A model generated the notes under the pieces. The model saw only the letters and a program-made list of their open reading frames with translations. It was not told the origin of the DNA and ran no database searches. From a virus, in IMG/VR virus record IMGVR_UViG_3300042695_000821, positions 1-43,358 of that record: a stretch of DNA of 43,358 nucleotides; one strand, written 5' to 3'. Made by a program: the position numbers and the translations under genes. Positions 35,800 through 43,358 of the stretch are shown here, piece after piece (within the stretch, counting starts at the first letter, position 1; every line of letters begins with the position of its first letter).

Positions 35800-38700
35800 A
35801 TGAGCACATTTAGAGAACCTGTATTCGATTTTGAAACTCTAACAAATAGTGATACCGTAATAACTTGGTTAACTAGAACAAACCAAATTATTACTGGTAT
35901 GAATTCTCTTTATGTTGCCGATATATTTGAAGGCGATGGTATTTGTACTACCAGAGCAGATGGTATTGTTACAATTAATATTGATGCTGGTCCTGGTCTT
36001 GGATTTAATACTTCAAATGAATTAACATTAAGTTTTGCAAATGTTACAGAACTTACTACAGCATCTTCTACAGTATCTCCAATATTATCTACAGATTATG
36101 TTTATATTGGAAGATCTAACGGTTTATTTAAAGTTAAATCCGATAGCATTTTACCAACGGTAATTAAACACAACCACACATTTGAACAAATTACTACATT
36201 TTCTGCAATATATACAAAAGGTGCAATAACAGCAGTAGATACTGGTGGTCTTGCTGCAAAGGGTGCTATAGGCTTTAATTATGCATCAAATAATACACCC
36301 AAAGGATGGAATATAAACAGTTTTGTTGTAGATGGGGGTGTAAATCTTCCCGCAGATGGTTTTATTAGAAATATATTTCCAGAATATATTACACAAAGTG
36401 ATTATGTCCCCGGATGGGACCCCTATACAACAAATTATGGAGAAGATGCATTTTTTACAAATGCTTCTTTTAATTTTGCTACAACAAACTATCCTCAACA
36501 AGGAGAAGATGAACTTTCAGTTGGGGGTTTGCAGCAAAATAAAATTGCAATGCGCTTCTATACTGGTATAGAAGGTAATAATGGAGATGGTTTAGGTTAT
36601 ATAAGCAATCCTAGTGTTTATGGAACGTCAACTTTGCGTTGGCCAATGCTTTGGACAATGGAATTTGCCGAAGGGTACTTTGCATTAACTGGTAGTGAAG
36701 GATATAGACCCGCAGATGGTGGTAGTGGATCTGTATATTCTTTTGACGCCTTTAAGTATGAATATCTTGATCAAAATGTTCTTAATAACTTGTTTACAAT
36801 AACAGGCAAAATAAGAATAAACAATTTGGCAAATTCTGAACAATTCATTTCTAGTCCATCTGGGGCATCGAACAAAGTTCCATTAACTGGTTCTGATGGC
36901 TTAATAAACAAAAAGTTTACTAATAGAATTGTAACTACAGATTATTTAACTTTATCTGTAGGTAACATAGTGTATGTTGGAACAATTACTGATGGAGATA
37001 TTACTTATGCAAAAGCGCAAGCATCTCCTGCTGGAAATTATGATGTAATTGGTATAGTGGAATCTATTAGTGGTGGTTCTGCAACAATAGTGTTGAATGG
37101 TGAATTTGAACTCAATGGAGTTAGTTCCCTAGAACCAGGCATAAAATATTACTTATCTCAAACAACTGCTGGTCAATATGTTCAAGAAGGTACATATTCA
37201 ACTGGTATAATAAAGCCAGTATTTGTTGCAATTTCTTCCAGCAAGGGTATTTTGCTTGGTGCAAACGAAAATGCAAACATATCAAGTGTATCTGTCACCG
37301 ATCAAGCACTTAATGAAGAAACTCTAGAAGTAAATTCTCCAAACTTTGATCTTAAGTTTGTTGCTGGACCAAATATTGATTTGGATATTAATTCCAACAA
37401 CGAAGTTGAAATACGAGTAGTAGATCTTGCTGGTTCTCAAGACACATTTAGAACTATTACTGTTAATGGTGTTGGTTCCGATGGTGATGGTTCTGTGGTT
37501 GCTGATGTTCCAAATGATACTTTGACATTTACTAGTAGTACTTTGTCAATCACAGCAAACTCCACTACAGATACTATAAATTTTGAAGCACCAAATGCAT
37601 TTACTACATTTAAATTCAGTGATGGAACAGATTATTCTTATGTTGCTGAATCAACATCAGATACTTTACAATTAATTGCTGGAGATGGTGTCACCTTCAC
37701 ACAAAACACCGATGATTCTATAATCATTTCGGCAACTGTTGAGGGTGGAGTTGCCCCAGAAAATATTACATATTCTGGAGCATATCAAGTATTGGTTTCC
37801 GATTCATCATCTGATGGAATGGCAGTATCGCTTTTAGGTGGTGATGCAGATTCGTTCACAATAGGTTATGGTTTGGGAACAACAAATATTGCTTTGGATC
37901 ATACTAAAGAAATAACACTTTCCGCAGGAACTGATGAATACACATATGATGGTGATCTTTATAATTTAAACTCTAGCGGTGACTGGCCAACAACAACTTG
38001 GTCAAAATATTTACCAGATCAACTTGCTGGTTATATGGTGGGAAGAATTACAACAAGTGCTTTAGGTGATAATAGCACATTCCCTGATAGTAAAATAAGA
38101 AGACTTTCAAGAAGAGATGTCAGACACTTTTTGGGTATAGCCCAAGAAGGATTTATTGATAATATTGGAAGTGTTTTTAATCAATGGACAATAGACGGCG
38201 GGTCAACTTATGTTACTGCAAACGATAAATCTGGTGTTCTTAACATACAGGCGGGTGCTGGTATATCTCTTTCAAATCCCGGCGCACCAGATAGAATAGT
38301 AATCACAAATACAGGTGTTGCTCAAAATGCATTTGGTAGCGTAATAGTTAAAAATTACAATGGTAGCACGATAGATTCATTTGATGCTGCTAGTTCTTCA
38401 GATAATTTTACTTTAAAATCTGGTAGATTTGTTACAATTGACACAGATACCAATAGTGATACTGCAATTTTTGATATTTCTATACCAGACGATTACTCAA
38501 TATTGGGTAACCCAGGCACAACAGATGGTATGGGTATAATTAGTCTTGCAAGTAATAGTTACTCTTTATTGGGTCGTTCTGGTGGTCCAATTGAAGCAAT
38601 TACAGCAGATACTCTTAAGTGGACTGGAGTAACTTCTGGTACTTTAACTTCTCCCGAAATGGAACTACCATATTTTGGTGTAGTACAAGTTGGAACAGCA

Positions 38701-40476
38701 GGCACACCAACCATATTGAACTCATATGGTGTTGGTAAAGGTGCATTAAGAGTTGAAGCTGGTTCTGGTGTAACTTTAACAGCAGACACCAATACAAATA
38801 CAATTACTATTACATCTGAAGGTGGTCCAGGCACTACAACCGAAAATGCACTAAGAACACTATTTGCTAATAGTTCGCAATATAATTTTAGTTCAACTTT
38901 TAATAGAGTCAGATTAAATAACGGTAATGGAATTGCCATAACAAGCAGTTCAGATTCAACCGACGCAATATTGAATTTTAATCTAGCATCTATACCAAAC
39001 AACAGTGTTCTTGCTAATACCAATAGTATTGACGCGGTTCCTACACATTTGAGTTTTGCTACCGATCAAATTTTAGGTAGACTTGGTGGTTCTGGTGCAT
39101 TGGGTGCGTATCCCATTAAGTCTGGTACTGGAACAACATTAAGAGAACGACTTGACATAAGACATTATGGTAAGGTTCAAATATCAGATGGAACCACAGT
39201 AACAGATTTAACAGCTCTCGGTAGCGGCACTGCAACCTCAACGACAGGTGCCACTTTACGATTAAGAGCTGGATCAAATATTACATTGTCTGGCTCACTT
39301 TCCAACGATAGCACATCTATAATAACAATCACCGGAGCAAATCCATCATTAATTTTAGATACTAATCCAGAATTTTCTGGAAGCGTATTCAGTGGTACTG
39401 GAAGACAAAATGTTATAACATATGGTGATCCATTTATTGGTGTCGTTCCTAGCGGTAAAGCAATAGTAGAACGACACAGAACATATGATGTTTCTAATGC
39501 AAATAATGAACATTTTATAACATTTAGAGAACTACAATTACCTCTAATTAATAGTTCACTTTCTACTTTTGCCACAGTAACTTCTCCAGTTACAGGACAA
39601 AGCATAAAAGCAGATTCTGGTAATGCAACTCAATACATGTATGCGGGTGGGTATACCTTAAATGTTAGAAATCTTTCAGCCGGTTCAACAACTCAAGGTA
39701 ATTTGACTTTTGTTGGTGATGCAATTCGTTTAAGTGCAACTGGCACCATACATTTAGAAGGAACTGGTACTGCTGTAAACTTGAATGCTAAAGTTTTAAG
39801 AGGTACTTCTAATACATTTAAATTTGGTGCTGTTGGAGAATGTATTCTGTCATCAACAAATACAAGCGGTACAGTTAGTAGTACAAATTTTATAATGCAC
39901 AGCGGTTCTTCATTCATGTTGCGTTTTGGTGCAACACCGATAACTCAACTACTTTTCACAGATGAAGATCAAGATGGTGAAGTAAGAATAACCACAACTG
40001 GAACAGGAGCAAATAAAAAAGTAGTATTTGATACAGATGTTGATTTTGGTGTAGTTAGTGGCTCTACAAGAACAATTGATTTTGCAAATGCTACGATAGT
40101 AGGTTTAACTGTATCTTCGCACAGTTCAACACACGACGCCGTTGATAGTGCCAGTTCCAATACTGTAGCAAGTATTGGTACAGATCCTATACAGGCTTGG
40201 CAAGTGGGTGGAGTTGCGCGCGGTCAACCCACCATGCTAAATACTATCGGTATAGTAAATGGAGATGGACAGTACGATTTTGATTTAAGTGCTGTATCCA
40301 AAGCACTCCTCTATAGTGGTTCTACCACATACAATACTACAAATTATACCAGTAGTATAACAGCATCGACAAAAGGACCACTTTACTTAGTCGTTCCAAG
40401 TGATACGGATACCACAAATCCTGCTGCATGGCCTCCAGGTCCTCCAGGTCAAATTATTCTCATAAGAAAGCCATAA
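35800..40476 (+). CDS. long tail fibre protein with repeated beta motifs
   Basis: This 1558-aa protein starts MSTFREPVFDFETLTNSDTV, an N-terminus like that of large T4-like fibres that attach to the baseplate. From about residue 520 on, a motif recurs that pairs GxGVTLT or GxNITLS with a following xTNTITIT strand. Copies are visible at GPNIDLDINSNNEVEIR, GDGVTFTQNTDDSIIIS, GAGISLSNPGAPDRIVIT, GSGVTLTADTNTNTITIT and GSNITLSGS. Between copies there are DVRHFLG, ELPYFG and DIRHYG turns. The C-terminus is PPGPPGQIILIRKP, with a short collagen-like PPGPPG. No chaperone or peptidase domain was recognised. As a trimeric fibre it would bind the host surface. AAAAGGC upstream supports the start. The repeats give room for recombination between fibres. 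Confidence 0.7.
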   Translation: MSTFREPVFDFETLTNSDTVITWLTRTNQIITGMNSLYVADIFEGDGICTTRADGIVTINIDAGPGLGFNTSNELTLSFANVTELTTASSTVSPILSTDYVYIGRSNGLFKVKSDSILPTVIKHNHTFEQITTFSAIYTKGAITAVDTGGLAAKGAIGFNYASNNTPKGWNINSFVVDGGVNLPADGFIRNIFPEYITQSDYVPGWDPYTTNYGEDAFFTNASFNFATTNYPQQGEDELSVGGLQQNKIAMRFYTGIEGNNGDGLGYISNPSVYGTSTLRWPMLWTMEFAEGYFALTGSEGYRPADGGSGSVYSFDAFKYEYLDQNVLNNLFTITGKIRINNLANSEQFISSPSGASNKVPLTGSDGLINKKFTNRIVTTDYLTLSVGNIVYVGTITDGDITYAKAQASPAGNYDVIGIVESISGGSATIVLNGEFELNGVSSLEPGIKYYLSQTTAGQYVQEGTYSTGIIKPVFVAISSSKGILLGANENANISSVSVTDQALNEETLEVNSPNFDLKFVAGPNIDLDINSNNEVEIRVVDLAGSQDTFRTITVNGVGSDGDGSVVADVPNDTLTFTSSTLSITANSTTDTINFEAPNAFTTFKFSDGTDYSYVAESTSDTLQLIAGDGVTFTQNTDDSIIISATVEGGVAPENITYSGAYQVLVSDSSSDGMAVSLLGGDADSFTIGYGLGTTNIALDHTKEITLSAGTDEYTYDGDLYNLNSSGDWPTTTWSKYLPDQLAGYMVGRITTSALGDNSTFPDSKIRRLSRRDVRHFLGIAQEGFIDNIGSVFNQWTIDGGSTYVTANDKSGVLNIQAGAGISLSNPGAPDRIVITNTGVAQNAFGSVIVKNYNGSTIDSFDAASSSDNFTLKSGRFVTIDTDTNSDTAIFDISIPDDYSILGNPGTTDGMGIISLASNSYSLLGRSGGPIEAITADTLKWTGVTSGTLTSPEMELPYFGVVQVGTAGTPTILNSYGVGKGALRVEAGSGVTLTADTNTNTITITSEGGPGTTTENALRTLFANSSQYNFSSTFNRVRLNNGNGIAITSSSDSTDAILNFNLASIPNNSVLANTNSIDAVPTHLSFATDQILGRLGGSGALGAYPIKSGTGTTLRERLDIRHYGKVQISDGTTVTDLTALGSGTATSTTGATLRLRAGSNITLSGSLSNDSTSIITITGANPSLILDTNPEFSGSVFSGTGRQNVITYGDPFIGVVPSGKAIVERHRTYDVSNANNEHFITFRELQLPLINSSLSTFATVTSPVTGQSIKADSGNATQYMYAGGYTLNVRNLSAGSTTQGNLTFVGDAIRLSATGTIHLEGTGTAVNLNAKVLRGTSNTFKFGAVGECILSSTNTSGTVSSTNFIMHSGSSFMLRFGATPITQLLFTDEDQDGEVRITTTGTGANKKVVFDTDVDFGVVSGSTRTIDFANATIVGLTVSSHSSTHDAVDSASSNTVASIGTDPIQAWQVGGVARGQPTMLNTIGIVNGDGQYDFDLSAVSKALLYSGSTTYNTTNYTSSITASTKGPLYLVVPSDTDTTNPAAWPPGPPGQIILIRKP

Positions 40477-40480
40477 TATT

Positions 40481-42856
40481 ATGTTTGTAAGAGATAGTGG
40501 AAATACACCAAGAGAAATATCTAGAATATTTGTCAGAGATAGTTCTGGAAATCCTCAAGAAATTTCAAAAATATATGTCCGCGATGGTAGCGGTAATCCT
40601 ATATTAGTTTTTGATAATACCACTGTAGTTGTTCCTGATTTATGTCCAAGTTGCACTGCTGGTAGTGTTTACTATTTTACTGTGGGTGGTAGTGGTACGG
40701 GGAATACCATTTTCACATTGTCTTTGGGACAATCATATGCTAATTATCCTCAAATTAGCAGTACCGTCCAAAATGGAACAAATACACCCTCAATCAATAT
40801 ACAAAAAGATTATTGGTCAAAAGTATCAATAAAATATGACATTTTAAAAACAAATAGTGAAAATTTAGAAACACAAACCACTTATTATAATACTCTTGAA
40901 CAAAATTTAGATAGTAGTTTTTGTGAATGGTGCATAACGGATTTTTCTATTACTTCGCTTTTTCCAACTCTTATGGCAGAAACGTTATTGGGAACTTCTA
41001 TTGATGGACAACCAATTACAGGTTATGGAAATTTAAATAATTATCCTGTGCTTCCGGGCTACATTATAGTGGATTATAAAACATACAACAAACGAAGCAC
41101 GGTATTTTCTATTATGAATATGCCTCAAATTCAATGGACCACTCATGGTGTAAATTACACAAATCCAGAAACATCACAGGTTTTGGTTCCTTTTGGTGCA
41201 TATGATTCTCGATTTGCCCCAGATACAGTCCCTAGTACCAGAAGTAGTACAATTTACCCGTTTTATAACAGGCCTGTGTTATTAAATGTTCCAGATTTAC
41301 AACCCGGTGGTCAAGGGTTTAGTCATAATAGTTTATGTGGGCAAGAGTATTGCGGTGGTATATTTACTCAAGAATTTTTTGAACGTTGGGCATTTGGTTC
41401 ATGTTGGAATTGGGGTTCTGGTGGATCTCAAAGATTTTTTGAATCCATTATCCCATCTGGCATAAACATAGATCCTTGTATTACTGGTGATGTTTTTCTA
41501 CCACCAAATGGTAGCACTTTCCCAACAGTAAATAATGGTACTGGAGATGATTGTAGACTATTTGTTGGTGGTTACGATCAAACCGATTGGGAAGGAATTA
41601 ATCCATATTCTTGGATTCTTTATTATGAAAACGGTGCAACAGGAAACACTATACCTGAAGTATTATCATCTGCAAAACCACAAGATTGCTGTACTAGTTG
41701 TTTTTATGGACCAGTAGAATCTTCTACCCCAAACACAAATGATATGTGCAGACACATATATCAAATACCACCAATCAATTCTTTAACTCCTCCTAGTACA
41801 AAATTAGATTTCTTTGACAGTATTGGTACTGGAGCCGTTCTTGGACCAGAAATTCAGGGTTCTTCCTCTAGTGCAGTTATTCGTTATACTCTTCCTGCGT
41901 ATGTTACGCTAGATCCTGCATTAAAATCAAAAATAGTAAAAATGTTTGCCGTGAATTCTAGCAATTCTAATATAGATTCATTTATAAATGCTGGACCAGA
42001 TTTGTTTGGTGATGATTCGGGTAGCACACTAACGACAGAAGAACTTTCTGTTTGGAGAGCTATTAGTGGGTTCATGGGTTTAAATATTAAAAATGGATTA
42101 CCTTTAGAAAATTTTGAAAGAGTTTATTTATCATCTTCATCTTTTTATTATGAAGAAAACAGATTTGATGCTAATCCATTTGGTCCAGCACCACAACTTT
42201 CATTTTATCCCGCAGCACCAATAGGCATTTCTACAGTATCTGGTGCCTCTTCTCTTGGACAATATCCTTTGATATGGTGGAGTATGTCTGGATATCCAAC
42301 AGAACAATCAACTCATTATATTGTATTGGAATTAGAATTTAATGCAGAAAACTGTGCGACTTCTATAGCAAATAAAAATGATGCATTCCGATTAGAAAAT
42401 TTAAGAAAAATACTAAAAGGTATACAGTTTTATCCAGTACAATTTTCTTGCAAAAATATGATAGGTTTGAAATATCAAACAGGAATTGCGACTCCCACAG
42501 AAGTAGACGCAATTAGACATTTTCCACATCCTGCATATGCAGAATTAGTAATCGATAGTACAGTACAAAATGGTATAGATGTAGTTACTGGTACAAATGT
42601 AAATGGTTGTGGATTTGTTGATATATTATGGACTAATCAATTGATACCAGTAGATCAGGGTGGAACTGGTGTAGTAACAAGTACTACTTCTTCATCACAA
42701 CAAACGAGGGAACAAAAAACATTACTTTATAATTATAAGTTTATTTCCAGTAGTGTTCCTGTTGCACGTTATACCTTTATGAGATTAAGATTACCATCAA
42801 TGACATATAGCAAATTCTTAACCAAATATTATAAACCACAAACTACTATTTCTTGA
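40481..42856 (+). CDS. fibre-associated or adhesin-like structural protein of unknown fold
   Basis: This 791-aa protein follows the long fibre by 4 bases, with a weak ribosome binding site. It opens with three 15-residue repeats (FVRDSGNTPREISRI, FVRDSSGNPQEISKI, YVRDGSGNPILVFDN) that look like short strands at a docking site. The rest is rich in Asn, Ser, Tyr, Phe and Pro. It has Cys pairs or clusters at LCPSC (about 54-58), FCEWC (about 147-151) and DCCTSC (about 402-407). No known domain was recognised. Its position at the end of the fibre module and its aromatic, Cys-containing sequence suggest a fibre tip or a fibre-decorating adhesin, but that is inference. Its stop codon TGA lies within the -35 box of the next promoter. 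Confidence 0.6.
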   Translation: MFVRDSGNTPREISRIFVRDSSGNPQEISKIYVRDGSGNPILVFDNTTVVVPDLCPSCTAGSVYYFTVGGSGTGNTIFTLSLGQSYANYPQISSTVQNGTNTPSINIQKDYWSKVSIKYDILKTNSENLETQTTYYNTLEQNLDSSFCEWCITDFSITSLFPTLMAETLLGTSIDGQPITGYGNLNNYPVLPGYIIVDYKTYNKRSTVFSIMNMPQIQWTTHGVNYTNPETSQVLVPFGAYDSRFAPDTVPSTRSSTIYPFYNRPVLLNVPDLQPGGQGFSHNSLCGQEYCGGIFTQEFFERWAFGSCWNWGSGGSQRFFESIIPSGINIDPCITGDVFLPPNGSTFPTVNNGTGDDCRLFVGGYDQTDWEGINPYSWILYYENGATGNTIPEVLSSAKPQDCCTSCFYGPVESSTPNTNDMCRHIYQIPPINSLTPPSTKLDFFDSIGTGAVLGPEIQGSSSSAVIRYTLPAYVTLDPALKSKIVKMFAVNSSNSNIDSFINAGPDLFGDDSGSTLTTEELSVWRAISGFMGLNIKNGLPLENFERVYLSSSSFYYEENRFDANPFGPAPQLSFYPAAPIGISTVSGASSLGQYPLIWWSMSGYPTEQSTHYIVLELEFNAENCATSIANKNDAFRLENLRKILKGIQFYPVQFSCKNMIGLKYQTGIATPTEVDAIRHFPHPAYAELVIDSTVQNGIDVVTGTNVNGCGFVDILWTNQLIPVDQGGTGVVTSTTSSSQQTREQKTLLYNYKFISSSVPVARYTFMRLRLPSMTYSKFLTKYYKPQTTIS
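40484..40618 (+). repeat. three tandem 45-bp repeats at the start of the adhesin-like gene
   Basis: Codons 2-16, 17-31 and 32-46 repeat the pattern (F/Y)VRDxxGNPxEISxI, with the third copy diverging after GNP. The DNA copies are similar but not identical, so the duplication is not recent. Confidence 0.8.
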
Positions 42857-42880
42857 CTTTTATTTACTTGTCTATATAAT
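42853..42880 (+). promoter_or_regulatory. sigma70-like promoter TTGACT-16-TATAAT before the 115-aa gene
   Basis: TTGACT (42853-42858) and a perfect TATAAT (42875-42880) are separated by 16 bases. The -35 box overlaps the TGA stop of the upstream gene. The 115-aa gene follows with AAGGAG (42898-42903) 5 bases before its ATG. It is the best host-type promoter I found in the window and could let the right-hand genes be expressed independently of the fibre operon. Confidence 0.6.
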
Positions 42881-42908
42881 AAGCATAGAAATGCAATAAG
42901 GAGATATT

Positions 42909-43256
42909 ATGAAAGTTAGATTGATTGACATTTATGGATCTGTTTCAGTTTTAAACAAATTAGTAGAAGAACCACTTCCAACCAAAATTTCATTTAAATT
43001 AATGAAATTGCTAAATGCTTTAAATGCTGAAGTGAAACTAGTAGAAGATCAAAGATTAAAACTAGTTAAACAATATTCTGAAGACGGTAATACCGTGTCT
43101 GAACAAAACAAAGAGGCATTTATAAAAGAATTTAGTGAATTCTTAAATGACGAGATAGAAGTAACATGGGAACCACTTAATGTAGATATTTTGGGTGATT
43201 CTATAAAACTTTCTGTAACCGATTTAGCAAAAATTCAATATTTGTTTAAAGATTAA
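42909..43256 (+). CDS. 115-aa phage protein, possible DUF1617-like
   Basis: This protein starts MKVRLIDIYGSVSVLNKL after a strong ribosome binding site (AAGGAG, spacing 5). It is mostly helical, with a central coiled-coil-like stretch (LMKLLNALNAEVKLVEDQRLKLVKQY) and a C-terminal beta part ending in LSVTDLAKIQYLFKD. The pattern of a short N-terminal strand, LPxKxSFKLxKL, then an EDxRLKLVKxY helix recalls DUF1617 and related small phage structural-region proteins, whose function is not known. It has its own promoter and sits between the fibre module and the next gene. No DNA-binding or membrane motif is seen. The family link is from memory and weak. Confidence 0.6.
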   Translation: MKVRLIDIYGSVSVLNKLVEEPLPTKISFKLMKLLNALNAEVKLVEDQRLKLVKQYSEDGNTVSEQNKEAFIKEFSEFLNDEIEVTWEPLNVDILGDSIKLSVTDLAKIQYLFKD

Positions 43257-43279
43257 GTAAACAACATTTACAAAAAAGG

Positions 43280-43318
43280 ATCTCCTTGGTTTTATAAATA
43301 ATGTAGAACCAAGGAGAT
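43280..43318 (+). promoter_or_regulatory. hairpin that buries the ribosome binding site of the last gene
   Basis: The arms ATCTCCTTGGTT (43280-43291) and AACCAAGGAGAT (43307-43318) are perfectly complementary over 12 bp with a 15-base loop. Further G-U and A-U pairs could close the loop more. The right arm contains AAGGAG (43311-43316), the ribosome binding site 9 bases before the ATG at 43326. RNA that reads through from upstream would therefore hide the site. It could also act as a weak terminator, but it is followed by only four T. Confidence 0.8.
43293..43300 (+). promoter_or_regulatory. T4-type late promoter box TATAAATA inside the hairpin loop
   Basis: The box is an exact match to the T4 late consensus TATAAATA. 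Initiation about 6 bases downstream would make an RNA that starts at the loop end or right arm. That RNA would lack the left arm, so the ribosome binding site would be free. No other exact copy was noticed while reading, though this was not an exhaustive search. Confidence 0.6.
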
Positions 43319-43325
43319 TTTACAT

Positions 43326-43358
43326 ATGGCAAAACCTTCAACAAGGGAACAACTTAAA
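43326..43358 (+). CDS. start of the next structural gene (11 codons in the window)
   Basis: The frame ATG GCA AAA CCT TCA ACA AGG is open to the window edge and gives MAKPSTREQLK. AAGGAG lies 9 bases upstream within the hairpin. The opening resembles conserved virion or neck proteins of T4-like cyanophages that start M-A-x-P-x-T-(R/K)-x-x-L. Eleven residues are too few to be sure; the gene is real but its product is only guessed. Confidence 0.5.
   Translation, partial: MAKPSTREQLK

Noticed and set aside
38559-39023. Leftward 154-codon frame inside the long fibre gene
   Set aside because: Antisense shadow within a repetitive fibre gene, with no initiation signal.
43257-43271. Small inverted repeat GTAAA/TTTAC with a 5-base loop after the 115-aa gene
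   Set aside because: Five AT-rich pairs are too weak to be a terminator or a supported regulatory structure.
43280-43322. Rho-independent terminator
   Set aside because: The stem is perfect, but the loop is 15 bases, only four T follow, and the right arm is the ribosome binding site of the next gene. Translational control explains it better; weak termination cannot be excluded.

Overview
The window is part of the structural (late) region of a contractile-tailed phage of the T4 superfamily. The evidence is a nearly complete set of T4-type baseplate and tail genes: gp4, gp26, gp48, gp53, gp27, gp5, gp25, gp6, gp7 and gp8, plus the DUF4815 tail family. The proteins are distant from coliphage T4 and look more like the marine, cyanophage-type branch. 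Composition is clearly AT-rich by eye (not calculated). I see no host marker, so the host is left open. I saw no rRNA, tRNA, CRISPR array, insertion sequence or integrase, and no stretch above 300 bases without a gene.

Layout. Positions 1-3388 are read leftwards. In order of transcription the genes are gp4 (head completion), a gp2-like candidate, a tail-tube-fold protein, gp26, a very short cistron and the start of a probable tape-measure gene that runs off the window. The short cistron can be reached by a -1 slip on a T TTT TTC heptamer at the end of gp26. A 30-bp divergent junction (3389-3418) separates this from a long rightward block. That block is a baseplate module: gp48/gp54-like tube cap, gp53, gp27 hub, and a gp5 split into an OB-fold gene and a beta-helix spike gene with no recognisable lysozyme. 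It continues with a membrane-anchored GAF-like protein, gp25, gp6 and gp7. Next comes one 3976-codon gene (13384-25314) between gp7 and gp8, a mosaic of an SGNH esterase-like domain, a beta-helix, an RCC1-type propeller and several glycosidase-like regions. After gp8 come two genes that together resemble the DUF4815 tail protein, a 64-aa coiled-coil protein, a 1558-aa fibre and a 791-aa fibre-associated protein. At the right end a near-consensus sigma70-type promoter drives a 115-aa gene. The last gene begins behind a hairpin that buries its ribosome binding site, with an exact T4-type late promoter box in the loop.

How it fits together. The leftward genes complete heads, build the tail tube and set tail length. 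The rightward genes build the hub, wedges and spike, then the host-recognition apparatus. Most rightward genes overlap by 4 bases or sit within about 20 bases of each other, so they are probably co-transcribed and translationally coupled. The most notable points are the probable programmed frameshift ahead of the tape measure, the hairpin with an embedded late promoter, and the giant multi-enzyme-like tail protein.
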